Assembly: GCA_963854835.1 (NCBI GenBank)
Contig: OY978530.1
Coordinates: 19,991,437-20,055,436, forward strand
Direction: 5' to 3'
Source of the DNA: Megamerina dolium
Lineage: Eukaryota; Arthropoda; Insecta; Diptera; Megamerinidae
DNA: 64,000 bases
The notes under the pieces are model-generated. The model saw only the letters and a list, made by a program, of their open reading frames with translations. It was not told where the DNA came from and ran no database searches. Made by a program: the position numbers and the translations under genes. Positions 32,248 through 43,800 of this stretch are shown piece by piece; within the stretch, counting starts at the first letter, position 1, and each line of letters opens with the position of its first letter.

Positions 32248-33537
32248 CTACGTGCTCAGCAACAACTGCCTAGCAAGGGGATTCGGATGGTTGTGTAATT
32301 TTTGAATGTAGCTTCTGCAGGACAGTGCAACTTCCTCAGAAATTGTGTGTTCATTTAAATCTCGATGGATGTTAACGATCCTCATATACCAAGGCGTGTT
32401 TATAATAATTCGCAGGCACTTGGATTGTATTCGCTGCAATTTTTCGATATTTGAGGGAGATGCGGTGCCCCATAACGGGATGCCATAAATCCAGATTGGC
32501 TTCAGGATTGCTTTATATAATAGCACATTGTATTCGAGATTCAACTTTGAACTTTTGTGTAACAGCCACCATAACTGATTAATTTTAAGCTTGATCTAAG
32601 TTTTCTTTGCCTCTATGTGATTTTTCCAGGTCAGATTTCTGTCGAGGTGAATACCCAAGTACTTTGTTGAGGAACATTGTGGAACTGATTGGCCATTTAT
32701 TTTAAGTGGGGGACATGTATCTAGCCTTAGCGTGAAGGTTGGATGTACGCTCTTTGATTCATTGACTTTTATACGCCATTTTGCTAGCCAGATTTCGAGA
32801 GAATCGAAATGAGTCTGCAGGAGTTTAGTAGCTTCTATGGGGTTAGAGCGAGAGCACAATATTGCCGTATCATCAGCAAAGGTCGATATGAATGTATAGT
32901 TATTGTTGGGCATATCTGAAGTGTATAAGAGATACAGTAAGTGGCCCAAAACGCTTCCTTGAGGAACGCCAGCATGAATATCCAATGGATTTGTTGTGTA
33001 ATCCTTGTGATGTACGAGAAATTGTCTTTTCGTGAGATAGCTATTAAGCAATGAGGAGACATTTTCAGGCAGTAATAGTTTGAGTTTGTAAATAAGGCCA
33101 TCGTGCCATACTTTATCGAAAGCTTGAGTGATATCAAGAAAGCTGAGCAATACTTTTTTTTCTTCAAACGTGTTCCTTATCAGAGTTACAATGCGGTGGA
33201 CTTGCTCTATTGTGCCGTGCTGTTTTCTAAATCCAAACTGATGTTGGGGAATCAGTTGGTTGAGATTAATAAATGGAGTTATATTCATGACAAGTAGTTT
33301 TTCGAATACTTTAGAGAGTAGAGGCAGGAGGCTGATAGGTCTGTACGATGCAACTTTTGTAGGGTCTTTTCCTGGTTTTGCTATCATAATAATTTTTGAA
33401 GTTTTCCAGTATTTGTGGTTTTTATTTTTTAGGGCTTGCTTTAACTTTCGAGAGCAGTGCTGTAGCTGTGTTTTCAGATTCGGTGATCTGAATTCTTGCC
33501 CTTGCCTTCGGAGTCTTCTTTTCTGTCTTATTAGCAA
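32248..33537 (-). pseudogene. Jockey-type LINE: reverse transcriptase
   Basis: Has MIAKPGKDPTKVASYRPISL, QFGFRKQHGTIEQVHR, FLDITQAFDKVWHDGL, AGVPQGSVLGHLLYLLYTSD and the catalytic STFADDTAIL, followed by the YLGIHLDRNLTWKNH thumb. These are Jockey-clade motifs. About 110 residues seem missing between KNKNHKYW and KTSKIIMIAK. A stop near 32596 separates the C-terminal segment (32544-32248). Copies RNA to DNA at the nicked target in live elements. Confidence 0.9.
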
Positions 33538-33663
33538 TTCAATGTCCGCTGGTGTGTATGGGCTATAGTTTGATTGATAGTATACCCTTGTGCAGGTGGC
33601 TTAGCTGAGAGCTAATGAGAGCAACTGGTTGAATTTTTCGAGTGCTGAGTCTACATCGTGTCC

Positions 33664-34421
33664 TTATCTTAATACAGTACTTAGAGGAAAATGGGAATTT
33701 ACATATTTATTGAATTTCAACCAGTCTATTTTCCTACTAACGCAATTGCTTTGAAGGCTTGGTGATTTTATAGATATTACCGTAGGTGAGTGGCCAGATG
33801 AGAGATAATAATTACACTCTGTGGATATATTTTCCTTCTGTAAACCTTTGGCGACTCCAAAGTCTATGAGATCGGGCATCTTCCTCTTGTCCGTCAGCCA
33901 ATAAGTCGGTTGACCATTTGAGATAACATCGTAGCCGTGGTTAGTGATGATTGAACATAGTCTTCTGCATTTTGGAGTTATTAAGCGGGAACCCCAGTGA
34001 GTGTTTGGCGTTGAAATCGCCAGCAACCAAGAATTTGCTACCAAGAGTTGAGAAAAATTCTTTATATTGCTGTTCGGTAATACTGTATCTTGGGGGACAG
34101 TATATCGCAGATATTACTAGCTTAGAGATGTATTTTTCCAGACATATAGATGTTGCTTGCAAGTAGACGCTACTGAAATCTTTGAGAACATGATGTTTTA
34201 TTCTGCTTTTTATCAATATGGCAGTTCCTCCGCGTGCCTTACCATGCGGATGATTTGTGGTACAGTTTGTAGTATGGTATTTGGTAGCAATTTTTGTCAG
34301 TGAAATGGGTCTCAGATATCATCATTATGTCGATCTGGCTGGATTCAAGGAATTGAATTTGCTCCAAACGGTGCTGGCTTAAGCCGTTGGCGTTCCAGTG
34401 GCATATCTTGAGACAACTCAT
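33664..34421 (-). pseudogene. Jockey-type LINE: AP-like endonuclease
   Basis: Starts MSCLKICHWNANGLSQHRLE at 34421, the canonical endonuclease N-terminus with the catalytic Asn. DIMMISETHF carries the catalytic Glu, FLVAGDFNAKH is the GDFN block, and SGHSPT near the end is the SDHxP-like block with D changed to G. A stop at about 34241 and a frame break near 34000 interrupt it. Confidence 0.85.
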
Positions 34422-36016
34422 GGTCTGGATAGCAATGTTTGGAGTAACATCGATTGATTTTTCAGCATTTCTTGCATTATTGTTTGCATTGAGTTCATGA
34501 ATTGGTTCATATTCTGAATTAATGTCTGAAGCAAATGTTCAAGGGTACTTGGCTGTTGGGTGGACAGTGAGTGTTTCTGCTCATTATTTACATTGCTTTG
34601 TTGGTGTGGGTTTTGTTTTAACACACTAGCATATGAATTGGTTTGATTCTTGTTTGGGATTGCAGAGAAGAATTGTGTTGCATCAATATTTTGTCTCTTA
34701 CTTGAGTTGGCTATCTGAGTTTGCTCAACTGGTTTTAGAGGTTGATTGCTAGCGGAGAAATTTAGCTTTAGGGTTGTATATACTGGACAACCTCTATAAT
34801 TTGCGGTGTGATTATCTCCACAATTGCTGCATTTTTTCATCGCCTTTAGATTTTGGGCATATGTTTGATTTATGGATATCTCCACAAATCACACAAACAG
34901 CTGGCAGGGTACAATATGTCTTAGTATGTCCATATTCTTGGCAGTTACTGCACTGAGGAGGTCCAGTTCTCTTATGGAGTTCTTCGATTGTGAATTTGCG
35001 ATGCAATAAATATCGAATTTTATATATGGGGTGTACTACCTTTTTTTAGGGGTTTTGTTTCAGGCTGAAGCTCAATACGATATAACGGTTGAGGTATATT
35101 GCTCTTGTTGAGAATGTTGAATACTGTTTTGGCTTGAAACCCTTCTTCCTGAAGGGCAAGTTTGATTTCGTTAATATCAACGTTGGGTTCGACGCCTTTG
35201 AGTACAACGATTAAGCCCTTACTACTTTTTAGCTGATATGTGTAGTAATTCTTTTTTACAGCATCAAATTCCGCAATTACTTTGCGATAATGAGTTTCGC
35301 TGTAGATTTGCACTTTCGTTTCCTCAATTTGGCCTTTGCGAATAGGAACAACGTGGAAATTCTTTGGTCCTATAAGACTTGTAATTCTAGAAATCACCTT
35401 ACCTGAGTTGCGTTCTCTTAAGAAAATGGGTGAGGTTTGAAATTTTTCTTGGAGATAATATTTTCGTCACTTTCGTCACCTGAAAGCAAAGCGTATCTAT
35501 TTTCCGAACTAATAGGGGTAGTGTTCTGCTTCTGAATCTTTGTTGAATTCATTTGTTTTGAATTTTGGGGACTTCTTTTTCGCTTTACTACAGTAATGTA
35601 GCGATCAATTCCAGTTTGAACAGCAACTGGTTCTTTAATAGTCATCGCACTAGTTGCTGTTACTACTGGGTCATGAACTTCAGTAGAAAGGCCGTTATTT
35701 GTTTGCTTTGATGTTGTAGCTGTTGGTGTTACAGCAGAAGAAGCGCATTGTAGACTCCACGGTATAGAGGGAGATAGTATATCACGAGACAACATATTAT
35801 TTTTTTTTTGTCTGTATTTGATGTGATTGGACATGAGTTTGTTGTTGCCAAATTTGATGTAGTGTTAGAGTGAGGAACATGTGCAGGCAAGAGATTTGCA
35901 CTGTTACTTTCACTGGTGGAGTGTGTATCAACTGATTTTTTTGATAATGCACTTATCGGGGGGGTTTGCGTGGGTGATTGCAAATTGTGATTTACACACG
36001 GATAGCGCCGAACACT
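34418..36016 (-). pseudogene. Jockey-type LINE: ORF1 (Gag-like, CCHC)
   Basis: Starts near MSVRRYPCVNHNLQS at about 36016. Low-complexity Ser/Thr/Asn-rich N-terminus; frame breaks near 35810 (T-run) and 35400. The middle has the FHVVPIRKGQIEETKVQIYS RNA-binding-like region, and the C-terminal part carries three CCHC knuckles (CSNCQEYGHTKTYC, CVICGDIHKSNIC, CSNCGDNHTANYRGC), then Gln-rich sequence. The ORF1 end overlaps the ORF2 start by a few bases, as in Jockey elements. Confidence 0.82.
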
Positions 36017-36270
36017 CATATTACAAAAAAAAACTGATTGCAAACTATGTTATTATTTTTTTTCTTTGATTTTATTTTTCTTTCTCCTTATCTGTATAAG
36101 CAATAAAAAAAAACACAGAAATAACTGCTTGATTTTATTTAGCGTCTTTTCGCAATATATTTAATTTTTAAAACCGAAATCGATTATTTATTTAACTCTA
36201 TTAACGGAGAGATACAAAACACGTCCACTCTTATTGGTGACTTACACGACCTATGTATGTTGTTGTTAAT

Positions 36271-37078
36271 TTGTTATAAGACCGAATAGTTGAACAACTA
36301 AGCTGAGAGTTGTATTAGATGCCTCAGCTAAAACATCATCCAATATCTCGTTGAACGATACTCTAATGGTCGGTCCAACTATTCAGCCAGAGCTTTACAC
36401 GAATCTGCTAAAATTTCGTTGTCTTAAATTTTCCATTACTGCAGATATTACTAAAATGTATAGGCAAGTAGAAGTTCATGATGCCAACAATTTCAACTTA
36501 TTTTATGGCGCAAAAATTTGAATATGCCCATTCGAATTTATAAACTTAACACGTATGGCACAGCACCAACACCATTTTTGGCTATTCGGTGTCTACATGA
36601 ACTTGGATAAATGTATGCGTATTGGCTCGAAGGTTATCTAAGAAGATTTTTATGTGGATGATTTGTTGTCAGGTGCTGAAACATTGGCAGAGCTTAAGAG
36701 TATTCAACATGACATAATAAAAATTCTCGATTCAGCTCGTTTTAAATTAGCGAAATGGTACTCAAACCACAACTTTCTGGAAAACGGCCACAATATTGAA
36801 AAAGAGATCGTATTTAATGACACCAAAACCACTAAAACTCTGGGTTTAGTTTGGCATCCAAGAAATGATAAACTTCACTTCACTGAAAATTTTGAGCATT
36901 TGAAAGCTACCAAGCGCAATATCTTGGCGACTTTCTCCCGGCTATTTGATCCGTTTGGTCTTCTATGTCCGGTTATTATAAAAGCAAAGATACAGCTTGA
37001 AGAGCTATGGTTACAAAAGTTAGATTGGAATGAGTCAGTTCCAATGTCGTCAGCTACAAGTTGGAGCCGTCCAGCTAC
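36271..37078 (+). pseudogene. BEL element 2: reverse transcriptase, 3' part
   Basis: Resumes BEL RT after the LINE with a TTKLRVVLDASAKTSS-like block, then ITADITKMYRQVEVHD with a catalytic Asp, and FYVDDLLSGAETLAEL with the catalytic YVDD. Then KTLGLVWHPRNDKL and RLFDPFGLLCPVIIKAK. Several frame shifts before 36654. It ends at about 37079 at a sharp join to a LINE endonuclease fragment; RNase H and integrase are absent. Confidence 0.87.
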
Positions 37079-37440
37079 AAGCTGGAGCCGCGATGTGGAT
37101 TATAAACACACTATATCAGAAACTTTGTACAACTGTCAAATATTTCAAAATTAATAAACTCAATCATGGAGCTGTTGCTTTAGCTTACCACCACGACATC
37201 AAGATCACATTTACAATAGACCGCAACACCACCACCTCTCTTCGAGCACCTATCATTCCTAAAAAGTTCGTATCCGTTAATGTAATAAAGCTGGTCTGAA
37301 AGATCAGATCTGAACCACGTCTCATATACACACGCAATATCGACAAGGGAGTCTTCAAAGATAAACTTTATATAGTCCAAGTTGGGATCATTTCGGCTTC
37401 GAGCTTTAATGGTGCAGTGTCGGTTTGTTTTTGAATCCAC
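37079..37440 (-). pseudogene. LINE endonuclease fragment (right arm)
   Basis: The reverse-complement counterpart of 12066-12187 plus 21558-21802, without the gypsy element between. Encodes the ETWFRSDLSDQLYYINGYEL and CSKRGGGVAVYC blocks of an AP-endonuclease. It serves as the empty site that proves the gypsy insertion and its CGTG duplication. Confidence 0.88.
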
Positions 37441-37683
37441 TAGCCGATATTGCAAATCGCAACATTCGCTCTGGAATGTGTAGTGGTGTTGCCGAGAACC
37501 CAAGAAATCTGGTTCACATACATTAAAATAAGAAGAAGAGGAAGAATAAAGAAATAAGAAAAAAAGAATATAGAAAAACCCTGCGTGCAGGCGCAACGCA
37601 AGCTGTTAAGGAGCGGTACAGAGAGAAAAGGAGTGCAGAGAGACGTCTTTTCAGGCGCAAGCAGAGGGAGATGGAAAGGAGAG
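37441..37683 (+). pseudogene. LINE-like basic coding fragment
   Basis: One frame encodes a very basic helical stretch (KKEYRKTLRAGATQAV, RRLFRRKQREMERRE) of the kind found between endonuclease and RT in RTE-type LINEs. It runs directly into RTE copy C in another frame. No left-arm counterpart. Confidence 0.45.
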
Positions 37684-38757
37684 AGACTGCGCCAAATCCT
37701 GAAGAAGACCCAAGAAAAACTGATCGACACACACCACATATTTGTTGATTATAAAGCCGTTTTCGACAGTCCGGTAAGGGATTACTTCTACGCAACAATG
37801 TCTGAGTTCGGTATGCCTGAAAAGCTCATTCGACTTTTTAGAATGACACTGCATAACTCCCGTTGTGCAGTGAAAATTGGGAAGGACCTCTCCGCACCGT
37901 TTAATACCGAACGGGGTTTCAGACAAGGTGATTCGTTATCGTGTGACTGCTTCAATCTTATTATGGAGAAAATAATACGAGCAGCTGATCTACGACATAT
38001 TGGCACTGGAAAAAGAGTCGCGTCGGATGGGTCTTACGGTGAACGAGGGCAAGACGAAGTATCTAGTGTCAACAAACAAATAGTCCCGGCGTCTTGGACA
38101 GCACGTCACTGTTGACAACTACGCTTTTGTAGTAGTGAGGGACTTTGTCTATCTTGGAACCAGCATCAACAATTGTAATGACGTCAGCTTGGAGATCATG
38201 CGTAGGATAACTCTTGCTAACAGGTATTACTTTGGACTGAGTAAGCAATTGGGAAATGGAGCCCTCTCTCGAAGAACGAAAACTACACTCTACAAGTCTC
38301 CCATGATGCCTGTCCTAACATATGGCGCTGAAGCCTGGACAATTTCCACTTCGGATGAGCGGATGCTTGGAGTTTTCGAGAGAAAAGTCCTACGCAAGAT
38401 CTTTGGACCTATTTGCGTTGGTGGCGAGTACCGAATAAGGTACAACCATGAGCTGTACGAGCTGTATGCCGATATTGACAAAGTAAAGCGCATCAAAATC
38501 CAGCGGCTGCGTTAGCTAGGTCATGTCGAGCGAATGGAAGAACACGCTCCAGCAAAGAAGGTGTTATATTCGGAGGACGACGCAGAAGAGGAAGACCTAA
38601 CCTCCGGTGGAAGGACCAAGCACTGGAGAACCTGACGGCGCTTGGAATTTCTAACTGGCGCCAGCTAGCAAAGAAGAGAGATGGCTGGCGAAGCATGTTA
38701 TTTTCAGCCTAAATCGATATTCAATTGTTATGGCCACATAAGTAAGTAAGTAAGTAA
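37684..38757 (+). pseudogene. RTE-like LINE (copy C), right arm only
   Basis: Same family as copies A and B. Has the RQGDSL block but lacks about 125 bp that includes the catalytic YADD motif: sequence jumps from DLRHIGTG to the RRMGLT region near 38010. Other breaks: TAG near 38080, frame change near 38115 and TAG at 38513-38515. Ends with the GTAAG repeat tail at 38741-38757. Contains the WLGHVERM/GRRRRGRP region only in broken form. Confidence 0.85.
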
Positions 38758-38987
38758 GAAGATAGAATACGAGAGGTAAAGAAAAGCAAAGTGATAGATA
38801 TGAAGAATAAGACTGAAATATAAAATTATATAACTTAATATATAACTTTGAATTTAATTATATAACTTAAAATTCAAATAAAAATTTCAAACATTATGTA
38901 TATAATCAATAATCAAACTGATTCAAATAAAGATAACAGATAACAGGTAAGTAGTTGTATCATCAGCAAATCACGTAATTCTCTCTT

Positions 38988-39356
38988 TAAAAAAAAATAA
39001 ATATGTGAACCTTAAATCCCCGAAGTGCTCATTGGCCAAGCTTCTCTTCAATTACTGTTGTGCGTGTTAAATTTTGGTCAGTATTAGAAGAAAATTACTT
39101 ATTTTAGCCGGTTCCAAACGGCAGAATCCTTGAGAGATCACTTTTTCAGAGCTTTGTCACAGAGTTCTTTTAGAAGCTTTTTCATGGCAAGTTGTTACTG
39201 TCGGAAGAATTGCCAATTGTTTGTCGACAGGTGGGTACCGTTCCAAAAAAAAAATCTTTTCGATATTAAATTTGTCATGCATCAGCAGGGGATTGAACCA
39301 CGACTTACAGATCGGAAGGCCAGCACACTAACCACTGAGCTACGGCACCCACTCTC
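38988..39356 (-). mobile_element. tRNA-derived SINE, full length (right arm)
   Basis: Head at the right (A box TAGCTCAGTGG, B box GGTTCAATCCC on the minus strand), tail at the left. Flanked by TAATTCTCTCTT at 38976-38987 and 39357-39368. The headless copy at 11560-11820 is its left-arm counterpart, so this insertion is older than the duplication. Confidence 0.92.
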
Positions 39357-39368
39357 TAATTCTCTCTT

Positions 39369-40606
39369 AATGTTGTGTAATTCAGCTGCGAACTCACCGA
39401 AACGATCGAGTATTCTCTCCTCTGATTTCTTCACCACTGTATGCAGTTCCCCAATAATACTCTATTTAAAAAAATTTAGCTTCACATCAATGCTTTGTTC
39501 TGCAGAAATCGATGTTTCTCTTGCATTGACGTCGGCAGAATTAGGCACACGAGGAGGTCCGACGACCGTATGTTGGCGAGTAACGACAGCACGAGTATTC
39601 TTTTACATCAACAGGCATATTAATTAAATAATGAGCAAACATGTAAACAGATACGACTAAACAAAATGTAAATATATTGATGATCAATTGGAACCACTTT
39701 AGCCTCAAACCGAAAGGAGATTTATCAATTAAAAAAAAATAAAAAAATAAATATGTGGCACTTAAAGCCCCAAAGGGCTCATTGGCCGAGCTTCTCTGCT
39801 TTATCAATTACTTGGCAGAAAAAGTGTTAATATAAAATTTAAAAACGCGATTTAATTACTGGTTACAAAAACATGTCACTCTTCACCGTGATACATAACT
39901 AATATTTTTATATATGATGTTCATTTCTTTATTGTAGACAAAAAACAAATGGAAAGATAGGATGGCGAACAATACATAGCTATCAAAATTTTAACAGTTG
40001 GTACGAAAAGCATATACTTATGAGGATAAGTTTTTTTTTATAAATTTATTTAAAATTTGTTATATATAGAAAAATACATTGAAAAATTACCTTCACAAAA
40101 TACAAAATATTTTACAATATAGGACATAAAACAAAAACAAAAAAAGAAATAATTATAAAATAGATACATAGAATTATAGAAAAAAAGAAGCGGGATCCTC
40201 TAATCAGCGGAAAATATGGTTTTCATAAGGGGTATAACGGTGGAGCAATGGTTTTTGCATTTAGGTTGTTTTTCGTAAGCTGTTGTTGTGGCCTCACAGT
40301 TATCTCTCCCGAACACGGGTCCTTTGCAAACGCCCGAATTCCAATAAATTCACTTACAAATGTGTGCGTATTGCAGCGTGCAACATGGTACTAGAAATTC
40401 CCACCAGACACTGCAAGCCAGCTGGCAGCTAGAAATGTGGTTAATCGGTAGGTTGCGTTCATTTGTGAAGTGGTATAAAAACTGGCTAATTTTGTTCTAG
40501 CCGTGTGAAAATATTAACTACTTTTATCATATACGTGTCATACATCATCTCTCTTGCACTAATAGAACTGTTCGATTTTACTGAACTATAGCGCTACTCT
40601 AATTTC
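39369..40606. other. Non-coding arm sequence
   Basis: Apart from the truncated SINE at 39731-39799, this matches left-arm sequence at 10261-11559 in reverse. No supported gene. Confidence 0.5.
39731..39799 (-). mobile_element. 5'-truncated SINE, right arm only
   Basis: The last 45 or so bases of the SINE body (CTCGGCCAATGAGCCC on the minus strand) plus the T-rich tail, between TTTATCAATT copies at 39721-39730 and 39800-39809. The left arm has a single uninterrupted copy of the target near 11250-11262. Confidence 0.92.
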
Positions 40607-40646
40607 CCTTCCTTTGGCTAATATTATGGTGAACATGTAGATAATA

Positions 40647-41951
40647 AAGGGTTATCCATTTCGCGGTTTCAAAAGTATAGGGCTGGAATTCGACATTTGT
40701 CAAACTGAGTTGTTAAAACAATTTCTTTCTTTTTCAGTTCAAAGTCTGACATTTGCGAAAATGGATCGCTTAACTATCGCACAACGCATTAAAATTGTAA
40801 AAACCTACTACAAAAATGGTGATTCTGCCACAGCCACATATCGTGCTTTAAGAGGAGATTATGGTTTACATAATCGTCCAACTACGAAAGCAATTGGCAA
40901 AATTGTGAAGAAATATGAAGAGACTGGATCGGTTACAGATATTGTAAGGCCTGTGCATCATCGTTTCGCTCGTACCACCGAAAATATCGCTGCTGTAAGT
41001 GAAAGTGTTGCCGAAGACCCGAATGTGTCGATTCCTCGTCGTTCTCAGGAATTAGGACTGTCTTACGGCACATTATGGCGTGTTTTGCATTTGGATCTAC
41101 ACCTACATCCATATAAAATCCAGCTCACACAACAACTAAAGCCAGCTGACCATTCACAACGTCGTAGATACGTCGAATGGGTGCTTGAACAACAGGCGGT
41201 GGACGGCGATTTTTCGAACAAAATTTTCTTCAGCGACGAAACACATTTCTCACTCGGTGGGTATGTTAACAAACAAAATTGTCGAATTTGGGGTACTGAG
41301 AATCCTCAAGTAATTGAAGAGAGTCCACTACATCCACAAAAAGTCACTGCTGGGTGCGCTCTTTGGTCCGGAGGTGTGATTGGACCTTACTTCTTCGAAA
41401 ACGACGATGGAACGACTGTCACCGTCAATTCGGAGCGTTATGGTCATATGATAACCGACTTTTTTTTGCGTGCTATTGAAGAATACGACTTAGAGAATAT
41501 GTGGTTTCAACAAGACGGTGCCACATGCCACACAACTCGAGCGAATATGGCTTTATTGCAAGAGAAATTTTCTGGCCGCGTAATTTCTCGTCGTGGCGAT
41601 ATGAAGTGGCCACCAAGATCATGCGATTTGACACCGCTTGACTTTTTTTTGTGGGGCTACGCGAAAGACCGTGTTTATGCAGATAAACCTTTAACTCTTG
41701 AGCACCTAAAATCCAACATTCGTCACGTTATGGCTGAGATACCGCCCAATATGTGTCAAAAAGTCGTCGAAAATTACCTCAAAAGAATCGATGCTTACAA
41801 CAATTCGCGTGGTGGTCATTTAAATGATGTAGTATTTCACACATAATGTCAACGTTCAAACTTTATAATAAAAAAGAAATATCATGATAAAAAATATTTT
41901 ATATGTGTTTTATTTACATTTACTTTTGAAACCGCAAAATGGATAACCCTT
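40647..41951 (+). mobile_element. Rosa-type mariner, right arm only, best preserved
   Basis: Terminal repeats AAGGGTTATCC at 40647 and the complement ending at 41951, TA at 40645-40646 and 41952-41953. Length is 1305 bp. Sits inside the 45-bp minisatellite at a TA different from that used by the left-arm mariner. Contains an uninterrupted transposase frame. Confidence 0.95.
40761..41846 (+). CDS. Mariner transposase, open frame (361 aa, DD41D)
   Basis: Start chosen at MDRLTIAQRIKIVKTYY, which matches the other copies; an in-frame ATG 51 bp upstream is probably leader. Residues 1-110 carry the paired helix-turn-helix DNA-binding region (TTKAIGKIVKKYEETGS, then IPRRSQELGLSYGTLWRVL). Catalytic Asp residues are D159 (FFSDETHF), D252 (QQDGATCHTT) and D294 (DLTPLDFFLWGY), giving a spacing of 41 between the last two, the DD41D signature of the rosa mariners. 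Unusual changes are SDET where the other copies have SDEA, and G198 where they have W. These may impair activity. Acts by cut-and-paste at TA. Confidence 0.93.
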   Translation: MDRLTIAQRIKIVKTYYKNGDSATATYRALRGDYGLHNRPTTKAIGKIVKKYEETGSVTDIVRPVHHRFARTTENIAAVSESVAEDPNVSIPRRSQELGLSYGTLWRVLHLDLHLHPYKIQLTQQLKPADHSQRRRYVEWVLEQQAVDGDFSNKIFFSDETHFSLGGYVNKQNCRIWGTENPQVIEESPLHPQKVTAGCALWSGGVIGPYFFENDDGTTVTVNSERYGHMITDFFLRAIEEYDLENMWFQQDGATCHTTRANMALLQEKFSGRVISRRGDMKWPPRSCDLTPLDFFLWGYAKDRVYADKPLTLEHLKSNIRHVMAEIPPNMCQKVVENYLKRIDAYNNSRGGHLNDVVFHT

Positions 41952-42639
41952 TATTACCATCTGAACTAGATAATAATATGGTGAACATGTAGCTTGGTAA
42001 TATTAGCTACATGTTCACCATTCGAACCGGCAAATAATATGGACAACATGTAGCTAACATTACCATCTGAACCGGCTAATACTATAGTGAACATGTACAT
42101 TCATTATTTTACTTGAAATTTGTATAATATAAGAAATTATTGATTTCTAAAAACCAAAGCGGCAGGCAGCAGCAACGCGCCAATTGTGCAAAATGTTACT
42201 TCAAATAATTTATTTATTTATTTTATTATTCATTTAAATAAAATTCTGAAATGATACAATCCCACAAATTTAATTTAAACTTTTTGAGATTTTTACATTT
42301 GTCACTAATATGTCATTGTCGGTCAGACTGCTTCACTCGCACACGTTCAAGAAAATGATAAAGTGAGAAATCCACGTTTTCTTTTTGAGAAATACCCCAT
42401 CAGAGAAGATTGCGCCCATCAGAGAGAATTTGTGACAGCTGTGACGTAACACTGGTGCATGTGGGAAAGAAATGACAAAATAGGGAACAAATTGAAAAGA
42501 AAAATGTAAACAATGCGGAATAATGAATGAATAATGCAACTATTGTGCCAGTTTGACGTACTGAGAGGTATTCGGCGTTTTATATACTAAAAACGATCTT
42601 TATTTTACAAAGAAAATTTAAGAGTGAGAACAAGTTCAA

Positions 42640-43050
42640 ATATATTTTACATATAATACAAACATCATCATCATCATCAGTTCAACAATCCGGAGTGGGT
42701 CTTCGCTTGTCGTAATATATGCCTCCAGTTAATTTTGTCCCTCGCTTGAGTTCTCCAGCATCGTAGTCCTAGAGTTTCAACGCCCTGGTACACACCATTT
42801 ATCTATCTAAGTTTGAGCTACCTTTCGTTCGAATATGATTAATTTGTTTTCTTTAGTTTTACTCAATGTCCAAGCAGACATCGTCGCTATTCAAGAAGTG
42901 AGGTGGACTGGTAGCGTCATCGTACATAAATATGAGGTTTACTACAACTGCAATAATACAAACATATGTAGATTTTCTAAAAATTATTTTGCTTGAATTG
43001 TACAAAATATATTTAGGCAAAGTATTTCTGGCTTTCAACATGACGTAACT
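42640..43050. pseudogene. RTE-like LINE 3' end and endonuclease fragments (right arm)
   Basis: Mirror of 7925-8240: minus-strand RTE C-terminus with ATG/ATC-type repeat tail near 42663-42680, and on the plus strand (42838-42965) the NVQADIVAIQEVRWTG endonuclease start. Nothing here is intact. Confidence 0.6.
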
Positions 43051-43429
43051 TACACAGTTGATTCTGTAAAGCCGATTAGCGTTAAAAGATGGGCGTAACC
43101 TTAGTATTCTGTGCTCCGTGATTGTAGGTTAAGTGTTCAAGTGCATATAGGTATTATCTACAATAAATTCTAATCTTAAATTTCAACACATTTGTATCTA
43201 TCGTCTGTCTTTGCAACTACTAGCAAACAGCGATTGATAAAAATGGGTATATGTTTTTTTCGATATTATTGTTCGATATGATCTTGTCGAACAAATCTAC
43301 ATATTGTTAGAGTTATGTTATTTTTAGGAACGCATATCATATTTAAGCAGTGAGGCTGATATCACATATTAGCCGCGTTTTATTCAACAACTCGTTATCT
43401 TTGTGCCAATAAAACGGTATAGATGCAAA

Positions 43430-43800
43430 GTTCCCTAGGTTGGTAGATAGGGTAGGTAGGGTGGTTGTCTGACGACTCATCTAGGCTTGTTAGAGGCCCA
43501 TTGTAATACCACTGGAACGAACCCTTACTCAACCGGGTCTTCTATGAGCCAACATGTGGATTTTACTTACTCACCTATTTTAGTTATTTTTATATGAGCA
43601 ACCTCTGAGATACCGCCAGGGGAGGCAGTTCCGAATGCAGTGAACCTTCTTCAGCTTAGAGCCTGGCATCCACACATGATATGTTTTAATGCTCCTTCTT
43701 ACTCCTTACCATGTCAGCTCCTGCAGTAATCATGAAAAGGTCCCCTTAATCTATCTGCGTCTACCTTGGAGGCAATGACCTGTAAAAACCCCAATCAATA
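43430..43800 (-). pseudogene. LINE 3'-end remnant (right arm)
   Basis: Mirror copy of 7080-7460. Same decayed C-terminal and 3' region. Confidence 0.4.

Larger units (their letters stand above)
32044..36270 (-). mobile_element. Jockey-type LINE inserted in BEL element 2
   Basis: Lies within the BEL pol reading and carries two ORFs on the minus strand: ORF1 (36016-34418) and an ORF2 with endonuclease (34421-33664) and RT (33537-32248). The 3' end is at the left with A/T-rich tail sequence near 32044-32090; no RNase H follows RT. Boundaries are set by where BEL coding stops and resumes; a short TTGTTA shared at both edges may be part of the target duplication. Confidence 0.82.
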
